A stretch of DNA of 64,000 bases from Massilia violaceinigra (GCF_002752675.1 NZ_CP024608.1:2790001-2854000), one strand, 5' to 3'. Positions 35,595 through 44,628 are shown, numbered from the stretch's first letter. Notes: generated by a model not told the origin, from the letters alone. A program made the numbers and translations.

Positions 35595-36043
35595 AGCAAA
35601 CCCAGGTCAGACAACGCTTGCAATTCTACATCACGGCCGAGCCCGGCAACGTGCAGGGATACACTCAAGTCGGGCGGCGGCAGCACCGGATCGGCTTTTT
35701 CCGGCCATTCGACGATGCAGATGTTGTCCCCATTAAATTCTTCGCGAAAACCGGCGTCCAGGAATTCTTCCGCACTGGCCATGCGGTACAGGTCGAAATG
35801 AATGACGTTCACTGCGCGCCCGTCGAGCTTGATGCTGTACGGTTCCGACAAGGTATAGGTCGGGCTCTTGACGGTGCCTGCGTGGCCGGCCGCGTGCAGC
35901 AAGGCGCGGGTGAGGGCGGTCTTGCCGGCGCCAAGGTCGCCGTGCAGGTGGATTGCCAGGCCCGGCAGCAAGGCGCGCGCCAGTGCGGCGCCCAGTGCGG
36001 CGGTGCCGGCTTCGTCGTGGAGGTGGGCTTTGAAGTGCTGCAT
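35558..36043 (-). CDS. tsaE: tRNA threonylcarbamoyladenosine biosynthesis ATPase TsaE
   Basis: A 161-residue P-loop ATPase of the TsaB/D/E complex that makes t6A37 in ANN-decoding tRNAs. Walker A is GDLGAGKT at 35-42; SPTYTLSEPY and FDLYRMASAEEFLDAGF are the family motifs, and ICIVEWPEKA is the conserved Trp-Pro region. The length is typical. It overlaps amiC, an arrangement common in proteobacteria, and is divergent from queG (56-bp gap). Confidence 0.95.
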   Translation of the reverse strand: MQHFKAHLHDEAGTAALGAALARALLPGLAIHLHGDLGAGKTALTRALLHAAGHAGTVKSPTYTLSEPYSIKLDGRAVNVIHFDLYRMASAEEFLDAGFREEFNGDNICIVEWPEKADPVLPPPDLSVSLHVAGLGRDVELQALSDLGLLCLNRLTFAPNL

Positions 36044-36099
36044 GGAATAGAATGTGGTCTGTGATGTTTGTCAGTTCCCCGATTGTACTCCCGCCCAGC

Positions 36100-37191
36100 A
36101 TGCATTCTTCCCACGCCGAACCCGATTTGTCCGCATTGGCGCAGTCCATCAAGCACTGGGGCGCTGAACTGGGCTTTGCCGACGTGCGCATCAGCGACGC
36201 CGACCTGTCGCATGCCGAAGCCGGCTTGCAGGCCTGGCTGGACGCGGGCCGCCATGGCGAGATGGATTACATGGCCAGCCACGGCATGAAACGCGCCCGT
36301 CCCGCCGAGCTGGTGCCGGGCACGGTGCGGGTCATCAGCGCGCGCATGGATTACCTGCCGGCCGCCACTCCGGACGACTGGCGCGAGCGCGAAGCGGCGC
36401 GTTTGCGCGACCCGGGCGCGGCCGTCATTTCGATTTATGCGCGCGGGCGGGACTATCATAAGGTGCTGCGCAGCCGCCTGCAGCAGCTGGCCGAGCGTAT
36501 CGAGCGCGAGACCGGGCAGCTGGGCTTCCGGGTGTTTACCGATTCGGCGCCGGTGATGGAGCTGCCGCTGGCCGAAAAAGCCGGCATCGGCTGGCGCGGC
36601 AAGCACACCCTGATTCTGAATCGCGACGCGGGGTCGATGTTTTTCATTGGGGAAATCCTGGTCGATCTGGCGCTGCCGGTCGATGCGCCGGCCAGCGCCC
36701 ACTGCGGCCAGTGTAGTGCGTGCATCACGGCGTGCCCGACCCAGGCGATCCTGGCGCCCGGGCGGCTCGATGCGCGCCGCTGCATTTCGTACCTGACCAT
36801 TGAACTGAAAAACAGCATCCCGGAAGAGCTGCGGCCCTTGATCGGCAACCGCGTGTACGGCTGCGATGATTGTCAGACCGCGTGCCCATGGAATAAGTTC
36901 GCGCAGCGCGCCGTGGTGCCCGATTTCGATGAACGCAATGAACTCGGCAGTGCGGACATGGTGAGTCTGTTCGGCTGGAGCGAGGAGGAATTCGGGCGCA
37001 AGCTGGAGGGCAGTCCGATCCGGCGCATCGGCCACGAACGCTGGCTGCGCAATCTGGCGGTCGGGCTGGGCAACGCGGCCGAGGGCGCCCGTGGCGATGC
37101 ACGGATCGTGGCGGCCTTGCAGGCACGCGCGGACGATGCCTCGCCGATGGTGCGCGAGCATGTGGCTTGGGCGTTGAAGCGGCATGCTTGA
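36100..37191 (+). CDS. queG: Epoxyqueuosine reductase QueG
   Basis: Reduces epoxyqueuosine to queuosine in tRNA, using cobalamin and two [4Fe-4S] clusters. Visible motifs: HGEMDYMASHGMKRARPAEL in the cobalamin/substrate domain, then cluster cysteines HCGQCSACITACPTQAI and YGCDDCQTACPWNKFA, then C-terminal HEAT-like repeats. With the ATG at 36100 (MHSSHAEPDLSALAQSIKHW) the 363-residue protein lines up with E. coli QueG; in-frame ATGs at 36052 and 36064 are possible but have no better ribosome-binding site. Divergent from tsaE. Confidence 0.94.
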   Translation: MHSSHAEPDLSALAQSIKHWGAELGFADVRISDADLSHAEAGLQAWLDAGRHGEMDYMASHGMKRARPAELVPGTVRVISARMDYLPAATPDDWREREAARLRDPGAAVISIYARGRDYHKVLRSRLQQLAERIERETGQLGFRVFTDSAPVMELPLAEKAGIGWRGKHTLILNRDAGSMFFIGEILVDLALPVDAPASAHCGQCSACITACPTQAILAPGRLDARRCISYLTIELKNSIPEELRPLIGNRVYGCDDCQTACPWNKFAQRAVVPDFDERNELGSADMVSLFGWSEEEFGRKLEGSPIRRIGHERWLRNLAVGLGNAAEGARGDARIVAALQARADDASPMVREHVAWALKRHA

Positions 37192-37787
37192 GGTGCGGGT
37201 GGAGTCTGGTCTGTGCGCTCCGTCCCTGATAGATGGGATCGGGAGCTTGATCCGTTGGACTGTTCTAACAGCACAACAAAGTGCGGACCTATAGATCGAT
37301 GTCGGGCGATCTTATTCATACATAAGCAAATCAGCGGGTCTGTGCGCGCGGAGGCGGGACGCTGATCCGGGAAAATTCACCGTATCGACGGGTCCGCACA
37401 AAGTCGCCTATGCAGATGATCAGCGCCGACTTGCTGCCGCATTACCGGCACTTTGAGCAGGAACTAGCCGCGCCCGAGGCTGCGGGCGGGCGTCAAGAGA
37501 AGAATAGGAGCGGGTGCAGCGCTCATGCCGTCTAGCATGCATCACGTCGGGCGCCGGATATGGAAGACAAAAATCACGTATATGTTGGGCGGTACTTGGC
37601 ACGAAGTACACGAAAAGGACCATCAGCTTGTCGAGCGTAATGTACGTATTTCTCGGAGGCATGATCTGGAATAAGCCGGTGCACATAATGGGGTGCGATG
37701 AGGCAATGTTCTAGTTATTGAAGTCGATATTCTTGGTTTTCCAACTGGCAATTGTCGCCAGCTTCTCCCGCAAAGGACAGGAAAACC
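37192..37787. other. 596-bp intergenic region at left edge of the RHS island
   Basis: No supported gene. Base composition drops from the G+C-rich queG into a mixed A+T-richer sequence. Short frames, such as 41 codons from ATG 37410 (MQMISADLLPHYRHFEQELA), look like fragments rather than genes. The RHS gene promoter is presumably in the last 150 bp, which are A+T-rich. Confidence 0.45.
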
Positions 37788-40700
37788 ATGACTAACGCAA
37801 GCCTGTTTCAGTCGCTTATTTATCCCATACGGTCCGCGCTGATACTGCTGCTAGTGGGGCTCGGCAATGCGTGTGCGGAGAGTAACCTACCAGAGGGGAC
37901 AATCGGCTGGTGGTATTTCACCGGAATTATGAGTCCAATTCGTTATACGACTGATCCGGTTACTGCCTGTCAAAAAGGGGCGTGGAATCACACGAAACAG
38001 CCGCTTGTCGAGATGCGGCCTTACAAAGACCGGCGCGATATGTTTCTGTGCTACTACAGCTTACGTCCCGGAGGCAGCGTTCGCTGGTATGGAGAGGCCA
38101 ATCTGCATTGCAAACCAGGATATCGGACTTATGGACAGGGCTTTTGTCGTAAGGCAGGGCTGGAACGTCCGACGCCGTTGAAATGCGGAGAGGCGGCAGG
38201 AAACCCGGTTCAGTTTATGAGCGGCGTCAAAATCCAACATGAAACCGATCAGGGTGGCGGCACCAACGATGTATTGAGCGTCCAGCGCACCTACCGTAGC
38301 GTGCGTGATAGCGGGGCTGGCCAATCAGCAGGCGTGGGCTGGTCATTTTCCTTCGAGCGAGTTTTTTCTGCGCCAAAAGACTCGACTGGCAAGACCAGAG
38401 CGATTGTCACCGGGGCACTGAGCGACGGCAGCAATTTTGAATTCCGGCGACAGGGCGACGGCACATATAAATCCAGCTACGACAGAAGCACGACCCTGGA
38501 AGTGCAAGGCCCAGATGACGCCATCTGGCTTGTGACAACGCCGGACGGCACCGTCGAGCGCTACCTCCGGATCGATGACGATTTCAGGCTCAGTAGCGTT
38601 CATACGCGCACCGGCACGGCCGCGCATTACACCTACGACGCCAAAAGCCAGCTCACCAAGATTGTCGACACAAGCGGCCGTAGCCTGGCGATCGCTTGGG
38701 AGGGCGATGTCATCGCGTCGATCTCCAGCGCTTCCGGTAGCGTCCGCTACGAATATGAGCGGACTGTCATACAAGGTTACCCGGCCATTGCAGGCACGGC
38801 TCGCCTGATCGCTGTGCATTACCTAGACCGCTCTGGCATCGAGACGTCATCGCGTGCGTACCACTACGAAGACCCCAATGATCGCTTCCTGCTTACCGGA
38901 ATTACCGATGAACATGGCAAGCGCTTTGCCACGTATGCGTACAACGGAGACGGGCAGGCCGTGCTGACGGAGCACGCCGACGGTGCGCAGCGCTACACAT
39001 TTGCTTATCCCAGCCACACCAGCCGGATCGTGACCGATCCGCTCGGCAGCAGCCGCAGCATCGACCTTGGATTCGACGTCAATCGCAGCACGAGGCGGAT
39101 TGTCGGCGAAAGCCAGCCCGCAGGCTCTGGCTGCGCCGCAAGTGCCAAGGCAACCACCTACAGCGCCACAGGCGACGTGGCGAGCCGTACCGACTTCAAT
39201 GGAAACAAGACCTGCTTTATCAGCGACCACGTCCGTGGAACCGAGCTGGCACGCGTGACCGGGCTGGGCAAAGATGATGCCTGCCCCGCGAGTATCGACA
39301 GCGCGATTCCAGCCGCTGCGCGCAAGACGAGTACGCGCTGGCATCCGGACTGGCCCCTGGCCACCACGACCGCCTCGCCTGGGCGCACGGAAACGACGGT
39401 CTACAACGGCCAGCGCGATGCCGCTGGCAAGGTGGTGGAATGCGCTGGCGGCGCAGTGCTGCCCAATGGGAAGCCAATCGCCGTCGTATGCCGCAGGAGC
39501 GTCGAGGCGACCAGCGACAGCAATGGCGGGCTCGGTTTTGCTGCGGCGCGAACGGGCCCCGTTCAGGAATGGCGTTACACCTACAACCGCACCGGGCAGA
39601 TGCTGACGAGCAGCGGCCCGGTCGATGCCAACGGCAAGGCCGAATCGTCGAGCATGGTCTATTACGATGATACCAGCGCAAGTCACCACCCGGGGGACCT
39701 GGCGAGCATGCGCAACAGCGTTGGCGAAGTCACCAATTACCTTGAATACAGCGAAGATGGCTTTCCGACCAAAATCCAGCGTCCCAACGGCCAGATGGTC
39801 GGATTTGAATACGGACCACGCCAGCGCTTGATGTCCAGCACCGTCCGCGCAGCGAGTGGGCAAGCCGAAATCACGCGATACGAATATGACGTTGCGGGCC
39901 AGCTGATCCGTATGACTGCGCCCGACGGCTCGGCGCTAAGCTACACCTACGACGACGCGCACCGCATGACGGGCTTGCGCGACCGCGCTGGCAATAGCAT
40001 CAGCCTCACGCTTGATGCCATGGGCAATGTCGTGCGGCGGGAAGTGAAGGACCCGAGCGGCAAACTGGTGGCGCAGACCGCGCGCGCCTTTGATGCACTC
40101 AATCGCCTGCAGCGAGAACAGCGCAGTGCAAAAGACCCGGGCGCGCGCTTTGAATACGACCCGGCCGGCAACCTGACATCGAGTACTGATCAACTGGCGC
40201 GCGTCAGCACGGGAACTTACGACACGTTCAATCGTCTGATCCAACAGAAGTCCCCGGCGGCGGATGCCTCGGGCAAGCCGGCAACCATCGATTACGCATA
40301 CACGCCGCAGGATCAGCTTGCATCGGTGCTTGATCCGCGTCGCTTGCAGACGCGCTACGTCGTCAACGGGCTGGGGCAGAAGACGGCGCTCATCAGCCCG
40401 GATACTGGCACCACGACCACGCAATTCGATGGAGCTGGGAAAGTGATATTGAGCACCGATGCCGCTGGACGCAAGACCGTCTATCGATACGACGCGGCGG
40501 GTCGCGTGAACGCCATCGGCACCAGCACGTTTGAATATGGGGCGGCCGGCAGTCCCGCGGCTGGGCGTGTGACGGCAATGACGGATGAGGCTGGAAAAAC
40601 GATGTTCGCCTACGATGGCATGGGTAGGCTCGCTCGGAAGGAACAGACGAGCGGCCCGGCGTCCAGGCGCTTCGTGACCGTCTACACCTACGGTAGTGAG

Positions 40701-42359
40701 GGAAGCGCTGTTGGGCACGTCACCTCGATGACCTACCCCAGCGGCAATCGCATCGACATCACCTACGACAGCAATGGGAAGCCGTCGACCCTCAGCCTGA
40801 CGCGCCCGAATGCTGCGCGCACCACGATTCTAAGTCAGATAACCTACCAACCGTTTGGGGCCGTGCGCGCATGGTTATGGGGCAATCACAGTGCGGGCAC
40901 TCCGAACAAATACGAGCGCCAGTTCGACCTGGAAAACCGTGTTGTTAGTTACCCGCTTGGTCATCTCATGAGCGGTGGTTCGCTGCGTACGCTCGATTAC
41001 GATGCCGCCGGTCGGATCGTGGCGAGCACCCATGCGGGGAACGCTACGTCAAGCAGGCTGGACCAAAGGTACAGCTACGACGGACGTGATCGGTTGATCG
41101 GCTTTACCAGCAGCGCCACCAGTCAACGCTTCGAGTACGATGCGAACGGTAACCGGACAAAAGTTATTCTGGGAGTCAATAGCTTCTTCAACACGATCAA
41201 TCCCGGCAGTAACCGGCTAACGGCCACTTCCGGACCGGTGCCGGCAAAACGCAATACGTACGACGCCACCGGCAACCTTATTAACGATGGAACGATACGC
41301 TACGTCTATGGCCACAATGGACGCCTGAGTAGTGCCACAGGCCTCAGTGGCGCGGCCATGCAATACCGCTACAACGGGCTTGGCCAACGGACCATGAAGT
41401 CGGATGCAGCTGGCGCAACGAATTACCTCGTCTATGACGAAGCCGGCCGCATAGTAGGGGAGTACGAAACCACGGGAACTCCAGTACAGGAAACGATTTA
41501 TCTGGAGGGATTGCCTGTCGCCCTTATCAAACCCCGTACGGCGGCGGGCGCCGGGGAAAGTGTGTACTACATCTATGTCGACCACTTGGCAACACCGCGC
41601 ATAATCACCCGCGCTAGCGACAACAAAATGGTGTGGCGATGGGATGCTGCAAACCCCTTCGGCGAGGATCCGCCTGATGAAAACCCGAATTCACAAGGTA
41701 AATTCACTTACAATCTGCGCTTTCCCGGACAGTATTATGATCGCGAAACCAATCTCTATTACAACTACTATCGCGACTACGATGCCCAAACGGGGCGGTA
41801 CGTCCAAAGCGATCCCATTGGCTTAGCGGGCGGCATCAATACTTATGCCTATGTCCATGGCATGCCCACTATGCTCATTGATCCAACAGGTGAGTTCGGG
41901 ATGCCAGGGGCGATTGCAGGGGCAATTGTTGGTGGTGTTACTGGCGCATATGGCGCAAACGTTACCGGTGGAAATGTTTGGCGTGGCGCGCTAATCGGAG
42001 CAATTGGGGGAGGGATAGTCGGTGGCTCTGGTGGTTGGCTTACTGGTTCAATCCTTGGTAATGTCGCAATTCGAGCTGGGGCTGGCGTCATCGGCAATGC
42101 GGCGGGGCAAGGTCAGAACATTAATGATCCGTGTTTCTCAGGCTTCAATTACGGTGCAATGGTTGGATCTGGAATCGGCGGTGCGCTTGGCGGATTAATA
42201 GCCCCCGGTGCATGGGCAACGCCTTTCGGTGCACCTCTCGGTGCGCAAGTGGTGCCTCGTGCAATCGCTGGTATCCCTGGCGCTGGCGTATCGGCAACTG
42301 GTGGGATCGTTGGAACTCAAATGGGCAAGAAATCTGAGAACTGTGAGTGTGCGAAATGA
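37788..42359 (+). CDS. RHS/YD-repeat protein with glycine-rich C-terminal tip, putative polymorphic toxin
   Basis: A 1523-residue exported protein. A Sec signal (IRSALILLLVGLGNACA) leads to a Cys-rich N-terminal domain (about 33-132), a DUF6531 segment (about 133-205), then YD repeats throughout (for example TRYEYDVAGQLIRM; TYDTFNRLIQQKSP). The RHS core ends LYYNYYRDYDAQTGRYVQSD-PIGL at 1323-1346, the usual autoproteolysis site, so a 177-residue tip (1347-1523) would be released inside the shell. The tip has DPTG at 1365-1368, then glycine-zipper-like stretches (AGAIVGGVTGAYGAN, LIGAIGGGIVGGSGG, GSGIGGALGGLIAP) and a Cys-containing end (SENCECAK). This suggests membrane insertion or pore formation, by inference. 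There is no VgrG, PAAR or Hcp nearby. AAAGGACAGG precedes the ATG. The stop overlaps the next gene. Confidence 0.88.
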   Translation: MTNASLFQSLIYPIRSALILLLVGLGNACAESNLPEGTIGWWYFTGIMSPIRYTTDPVTACQKGAWNHTKQPLVEMRPYKDRRDMFLCYYSLRPGGSVRWYGEANLHCKPGYRTYGQGFCRKAGLERPTPLKCGEAAGNPVQFMSGVKIQHETDQGGGTNDVLSVQRTYRSVRDSGAGQSAGVGWSFSFERVFSAPKDSTGKTRAIVTGALSDGSNFEFRRQGDGTYKSSYDRSTTLEVQGPDDAIWLVTTPDGTVERYLRIDDDFRLSSVHTRTGTAAHYTYDAKSQLTKIVDTSGRSLAIAWEGDVIASISSASGSVRYEYERTVIQGYPAIAGTARLIAVHYLDRSGIETSSRAYHYEDPNDRFLLTGITDEHGKRFATYAYNGDGQAVLTEHADGAQRYTFAYPSHTSRIVTDPLGSSRSIDLGFDVNRSTRRIVGESQPAGSGCAASAKATTYSATGDVASRTDFNGNKTCFISDHVRGTELARVTGLGKDDACPASIDSAIPAAARKTSTRWHPDWPLATTTASPGRTETTVYNGQRDAAGKVVECAGGAVLPNGKPIAVVCRRSVEATSDSNGGLGFAAARTGPVQEWRYTYNRTGQMLTSSGPVDANGKAESSSMVYYDDTSASHHPGDLASMRNSVGEVTNYLEYSEDGFPTKIQRPNGQMVGFEYGPRQRLMSSTVRAASGQAEITRYEYDVAGQLIRMTAPDGSALSYTYDDAHRMTGLRDRAGNSISLTLDAMGNVVRREVKDPSGKLVAQTARAFDALNRLQREQRSAKDPGARFEYDPAGNLTSSTDQLARVSTGTYDTFNRLIQQKSPAADASGKPATIDYAYTPQDQLASVLDPRRLQTRYVVNGLGQKTALISPDTGTTTTQFDGAGKVILSTDAAGRKTVYRYDAAGRVNAIGTSTFEYGAAGSPAAGRVTAMTDEAGKTMFAYDGMGRLARKEQTSGPASRRFVTVYTYGSEGSAVGHVTSMTYPSGNRIDITYDSNGKPSTLSLTRPNAARTTILSQITYQPFGAVRAWLWGNHSAGTPNKYERQFDLENRVVSYPLGHLMSGGSLRTLDYDAAGRIVASTHAGNATSSRLDQRYSYDGRDRLIGFTSSATSQRFEYDANGNRTKVILGVNSFFNTINPGSNRLTATSGPVPAKRNTYDATGNLINDGTIRYVYGHNGRLSSATGLSGAAMQYRYNGLGQRTMKSDAAGATNYLVYDEAGRIVGEYETTGTPVQETIYLEGLPVALIKPRTAAGAGESVYYIYVDHLATPRIITRASDNKMVWRWDAANPFGEDPPDENPNSQGKFTYNLRFPGQYYDRETNLYYNYYRDYDAQTGRYVQSDPIGLAGGINTYAYVHGMPTMLIDPTGEFGMPGAIAGAIVGGVTGAYGANVTGGNVWRGALIGAIGGGIVGGSGGWLTGSILGNVAIRAGAGVIGNAAGQGQNINDPCFSGFNYGAMVGSGIGGALGGLIAPGAWATPFGAPLGAQVVPRAIAGIPGAGVSATGGIVGTQMGKKSENCECAK

Positions 42360-42763
42360 ATGCTAGAAAGCGTGCTTCGATTTACGCCATTTTAGGAGTT
42401 GGGGGCGTCGGAATGACTATCTATTTCATTTATCTGATGCTTGAGGCGGATAGCATGGGACTGGCAGACGGAACAAAATTTGTTTTTTTGGGAGCTGCAT
42501 TTTTGATGTTTTTTGCTAGCATTAGCAACTTGATGATTGGGTTCGCACTCGAGTTTGGTCGTGTTACTGAGGTGGTAGGAATGCAGAGCTGCGCGGAATT
42601 ACGTCGTGACGGCGACATTATCAGAAAAAATGCGCGGATTCGATGGATCAGAAATCTTGATGCTGACAATAGCGCCTTGAATTCAGATCAAAAAATGCTC
42701 ATTTTTCTCGCTGGCTGGTGGCCGGCTTCCTGCGCTGAAAGTGGTTTCACACCGCGCAAATAG
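42356..42763 (+). CDS. Two-helix membrane protein, putative immunity protein of the RHS toxin
   Basis: A 135-residue protein I do not recognise by family. TM1 about 8-29 (IYAILGVGGVGMTIYFIYLM) and TM2 about 42-66 (FVFLGAAFLMFFASISNLMI) are followed by a soluble, charged C-terminal part (GDIIRKNARIRWIRNLDADN) of about 65 residues. Its ATG overlaps the RHS stop by 4 bp (ATGA), the classic arrangement of a polymorphic toxin and its immunity gene. Codon use is strikingly A+T-rich compared with the chromosome, as for the RHS tip, a sign of acquisition as a unit. A membrane immunity protein would match a membrane-acting toxin. The role is inferred from context alone. Confidence 0.7.
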   Translation: MNARKRASIYAILGVGGVGMTIYFIYLMLEADSMGLADGTKFVFLGAAFLMFFASISNLMIGFALEFGRVTEVVGMQSCAELRRDGDIIRKNARIRWIRNLDADNSALNSDQKMLIFLAGWWPASCAESGFTPRK

Positions 42764-42767
42764 ATTC

Positions 42768-42902
42768 TTAAGGCGCCAGTTGATGAGGCACCCCCCGCTG
42801 GCGCAAGAGGTCCATCGCGGCCATGACGTCAAATGCTCGTTTCATGTTCGACGCTTCCACGATCAGGGCGGCGGTATTGACGTAAAGGTCCCCTATCGTC
42901 AC
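42768..42902 (-). pseudogene. Possible gene remnant or 44-residue protein
   Basis: A frame reading TIGDLYVNTAALIVEASNMK, RAFDVMAAMDLLRQRGVPHQ, LAP and stop. It looks like the well-composed C-terminal end of a larger protein. Upstream the frame is closed by a stop immediately before a GTG at 42902, with no proper ribosome-binding site. It is best read as a 3' remnant of a gene lost when the RHS island arrived or decayed; a small gene cannot be excluded. Confidence 0.35.
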
Positions 42903-42916
42903 TCACCCTTCAATCC

Positions 42917-42973
42917 GTCGTTTCTGCCATTGGCAGAAACGACTTCCCGCGCCAAGGCAGCGCTCGGCGGGAA
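42917..42973. repeat. Palindrome plus variant unit of the extragenic repeat family
   Basis: GTCGTTTCTGCCA and TGGCAGAAACGAC (42917-42929 / 42931-42943) form a perfect 13-bp inverted repeat with one central base. It is followed directly by a variant copy (42944-42973, ttcccgcgccaaggcagcgc...) of the 30-base unit found three times at 16421-16675. Confidence 0.85.
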
Positions 42974-43034
42974 CGACGGTGGCTATCGGTAACGGCAATG
43001 GCTATCGGCAGTGCCCATGCCTGTCCGGATGCCC

Positions 43035-43409
43035 CTACAACCTTTTCAACCTCACCGCCGACCAGTCGCTATCCATCGATATCATCGCCACGCCGGTCAC
43101 CCCGCGCTCCTTGGCCCACGCGAAAATGGAATCGCGGGTGAGGTCGGTGGCCTTCGGCGCGCTCGGCTTGAGGTAGGCCACCCACAAGGACCCCTTGTCG
43201 CCCAGCCGCTCCAGCGCGGCCGGAAACCAGCGTTCCAGTTCAGCCTGGCTCAGCGCGAACACCAGCACCACGTCCGCCAGTCCTTCGTCTTCGTTGATCA
43301 AGCTCTTCGGCAACTGTTCCATCATGGCGGGATGCACCGCGCCATTGAAGACCGCCAGCGACTTGGCCGTCTTCAGGTACATCTTGTCGGCTATCGTTTT
43401 CTCGCTCAT
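43035..43409 (-). CDS. DUF3052-like small cytoplasmic protein
   Basis: A 124-residue protein. The C-terminal half (DKGSLWVAYLKPSAPKATDL, then TRDSIFAWAKERGVTGVAMI, SMDSDWSAVRLKR) matches the DUF3052 pattern of Trp/Leu and Asp-rich turns. The function is unknown. It lies between the RHS island and the DUF2061 gene, 33 bp from the latter's stop and on the same strand. Confidence 0.75.
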   Translation of the reverse strand: MSEKTIADKMYLKTAKSLAVFNGAVHPAMMEQLPKSLINEDEGLADVVLVFALSQAELERWFPAALERLGDKGSLWVAYLKPSAPKATDLTRDSIFAWAKERGVTGVAMISMDSDWSAVRLKRL

Positions 43410-43442
43410 CGGATAGTACCCAGATTGAATTAGGAAGCGAAA

Positions 43443-43910
43443 TTATGCTACCAGTGTTTGACCCGGGTACGCACCGTTGCGTTCATTTTCATGTTGATTA
43501 TGTTGTTCAATTTGTTTGCGGCCACCCTTGCCGAAGCGGTCCCACAGGCGGTCGTGGAAGGGCAGGACGATGACGTTGAGCACCGGTTCGATCAGCGCCG
43601 CCAGCCCGCCGAAGGCCAGCGAGCCGCTGGCCCAGGCCATCACGCCGAAGGCGACCGCGATGTGCAGACCGGTCTGGCTGAGCTTTTCCAGCCCCAGCGC
43701 CAGCATGCGGCCACGCGCCGTGCGCGCTAGCCCCGCCAGCGCATGCCAGGCTGTTTCGTGCAGCGGCAGCAGCGCCACGTTGAGCACCGGCTCGATCAGG
43801 GCGGCCAGCCCGCCGAGCGCGATCGAACCGGTCATCAGCCAGGTCAGGGCGAAGGCGATGGCCATGTGGGTGGCGATCCTGCTCGTCGTTTTTGCCGCTG
43901 CCCTGACCAT
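43443..43910 (-). CDS. DUF2061 membrane protein with internal duplication
   Basis: A 155-residue inner-membrane protein made of two DUF2061 units: ATHMAIAFALTWLMTGSIAL then GGLAALIEPVLNVALLPLHE (about 13-53), and HIAVAFGVMAWASGSLAF then GGLAALIEPVLNVIVLPFHD (about 82-121). GGLAALIEPVLNV is identical in both. Single-unit DUF2061 proteins are about 70 residues, so this is a tandem fusion. A His/Gln/Asn-rich tail (RKQIEQHNQHENERN) ends it. A Fur-like box lies upstream at 43942-43960, suggesting iron control. The function is unknown. Confidence 0.85.
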   Translation of the reverse strand: MVRAAAKTTSRIATHMAIAFALTWLMTGSIALGGLAALIEPVLNVALLPLHETAWHALAGLARTARGRMLALGLEKLSQTGLHIAVAFGVMAWASGSLAFGGLAALIEPVLNVIVLPFHDRLWDRFGKGGRKQIEQHNQHENERNGAYPGQTLVA

Positions 43911-43941
43911 GATGCCGTCCTTCCTGTTGCGTGTGCGATTA

Positions 43942-43960
43942 GTGAATGATAATCGTTCGC
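43942..43960 (-). promoter_or_regulatory. Fur-box-like operator
   Basis: gtgaatgataatcgttcgc matches 14 of 19 positions of the GATAATGATAATCATTATC consensus, including the intact AATGATAATC core. It lies about 30-50 bp upstream of the DUF2061 start, the right place for iron repression. Confidence 0.55.
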
Positions 43961-44018
43961 ATTTGGAAAAGACAGTTGATTCTATATCTGATTCCGATAG
44001 GGGAAAGCTATAGCGTGG

Positions 44019-44603
44019 CTATTTGAGCAGGCCGGCCAGTTCCACCGCGGTTTTCACCTGCATCTTGTCGAAGATATGGGCGCGGTGCACTTCCACCGTG
44101 CGCATGCTGATGCCGAGCTGGTCGGCGACGACCTTGTTCATCTTGCCGGCCAGGATCAGGTCCAGCACTTCGCGTTCGCGCGCCGACAGGCTGGCCAGGC
44201 GCGCCTGCACCAGCGCGCTGGCGCCCGCCTGGCGCGACATCGCCAGCGCTTCCTCGACCCGGTCCATCAGGCGGTTGCCGTCGAACGGCTTCTCAAAAAA
44301 GTCGAAGGCGCCGCGTTTCAGGCTGTCGACCGCCATCGGCACGTCGCCGTGGCCGGTCAGGAAGATGACGGGCAGGCGCGCGGTCAGGCCGCGCGCGACC
44401 AATTGGTCGAACACGGCCACGCCGTTCAGGTCGGGCATGCGCACGTCGAGCAGCAGGCAATCGCCCTGCGCGTCGAAGCGGGCCGCGGCCTGTTCCAGGA
44501 AAAGGTGGGCGCTGGCGTGCCCGCAGGCGTCAATGCCGCGGGAGCGCGCCAGCCAGACGAGGGAGTCGCGCAGGACGTCCTCGTCATCGACGATATGCAA
44601 CAT
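44019..44603 (-). CDS. FixJ/NarL-type response regulator (DctR-like)
   Basis: A 194-residue regulator: a receiver with acidic pocket D6/D7, phosphoacceptor D53 (CLLLDVRMPDLNG) and conserved FLTGHGDVPMAVDSLKRGAF / DFFEKPFD, then a LuxR-type HTH (LSAREREVLDLILAGKMNKV, VADQLGISMRTVEVHRAHIF). It has no AAA domain, so it is not an NtrC-type DctD and would use sigma-70 promoters, as in the R. capsulatus DctR branch. The paired kinase gene ends 25 bp upstream on the same strand, and the dctPQM operon is divergent. Confidence 0.92.
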   Translation of the reverse strand: MLHIVDDEDVLRDSLVWLARSRGIDACGHASAHLFLEQAAARFDAQGDCLLLDVRMPDLNGVAVFDQLVARGLTARLPVIFLTGHGDVPMAVDSLKRGAFDFFEKPFDGNRLMDRVEEALAMSRQAGASALVQARLASLSAREREVLDLILAGKMNKVVADQLGISMRTVEVHRAHIFDKMQVKTAVELAGLLK

Positions 44604-44628
44604 GGGAGTCTCCGGTTTTTCGCGTAGT

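Larger units (their letters stand above)
42764..43034. other. Right edge of RHS island: small frame and palindromes
   Basis: 271 bp containing a 44-codon minus-strand frame (42768-42902) and palindromes at 42917-42973, described separately. No other gene is seen. The sequence returns here to chromosomal G+C content. Confidence 0.5.

Noticed and set aside
37410..37535. 41-codon frame (MQMISADLLPHYRHFEQELA...) upstream of the RHS gene
   Set aside because: No ribosome-binding site and no family; probably chance or a tiny fragment.
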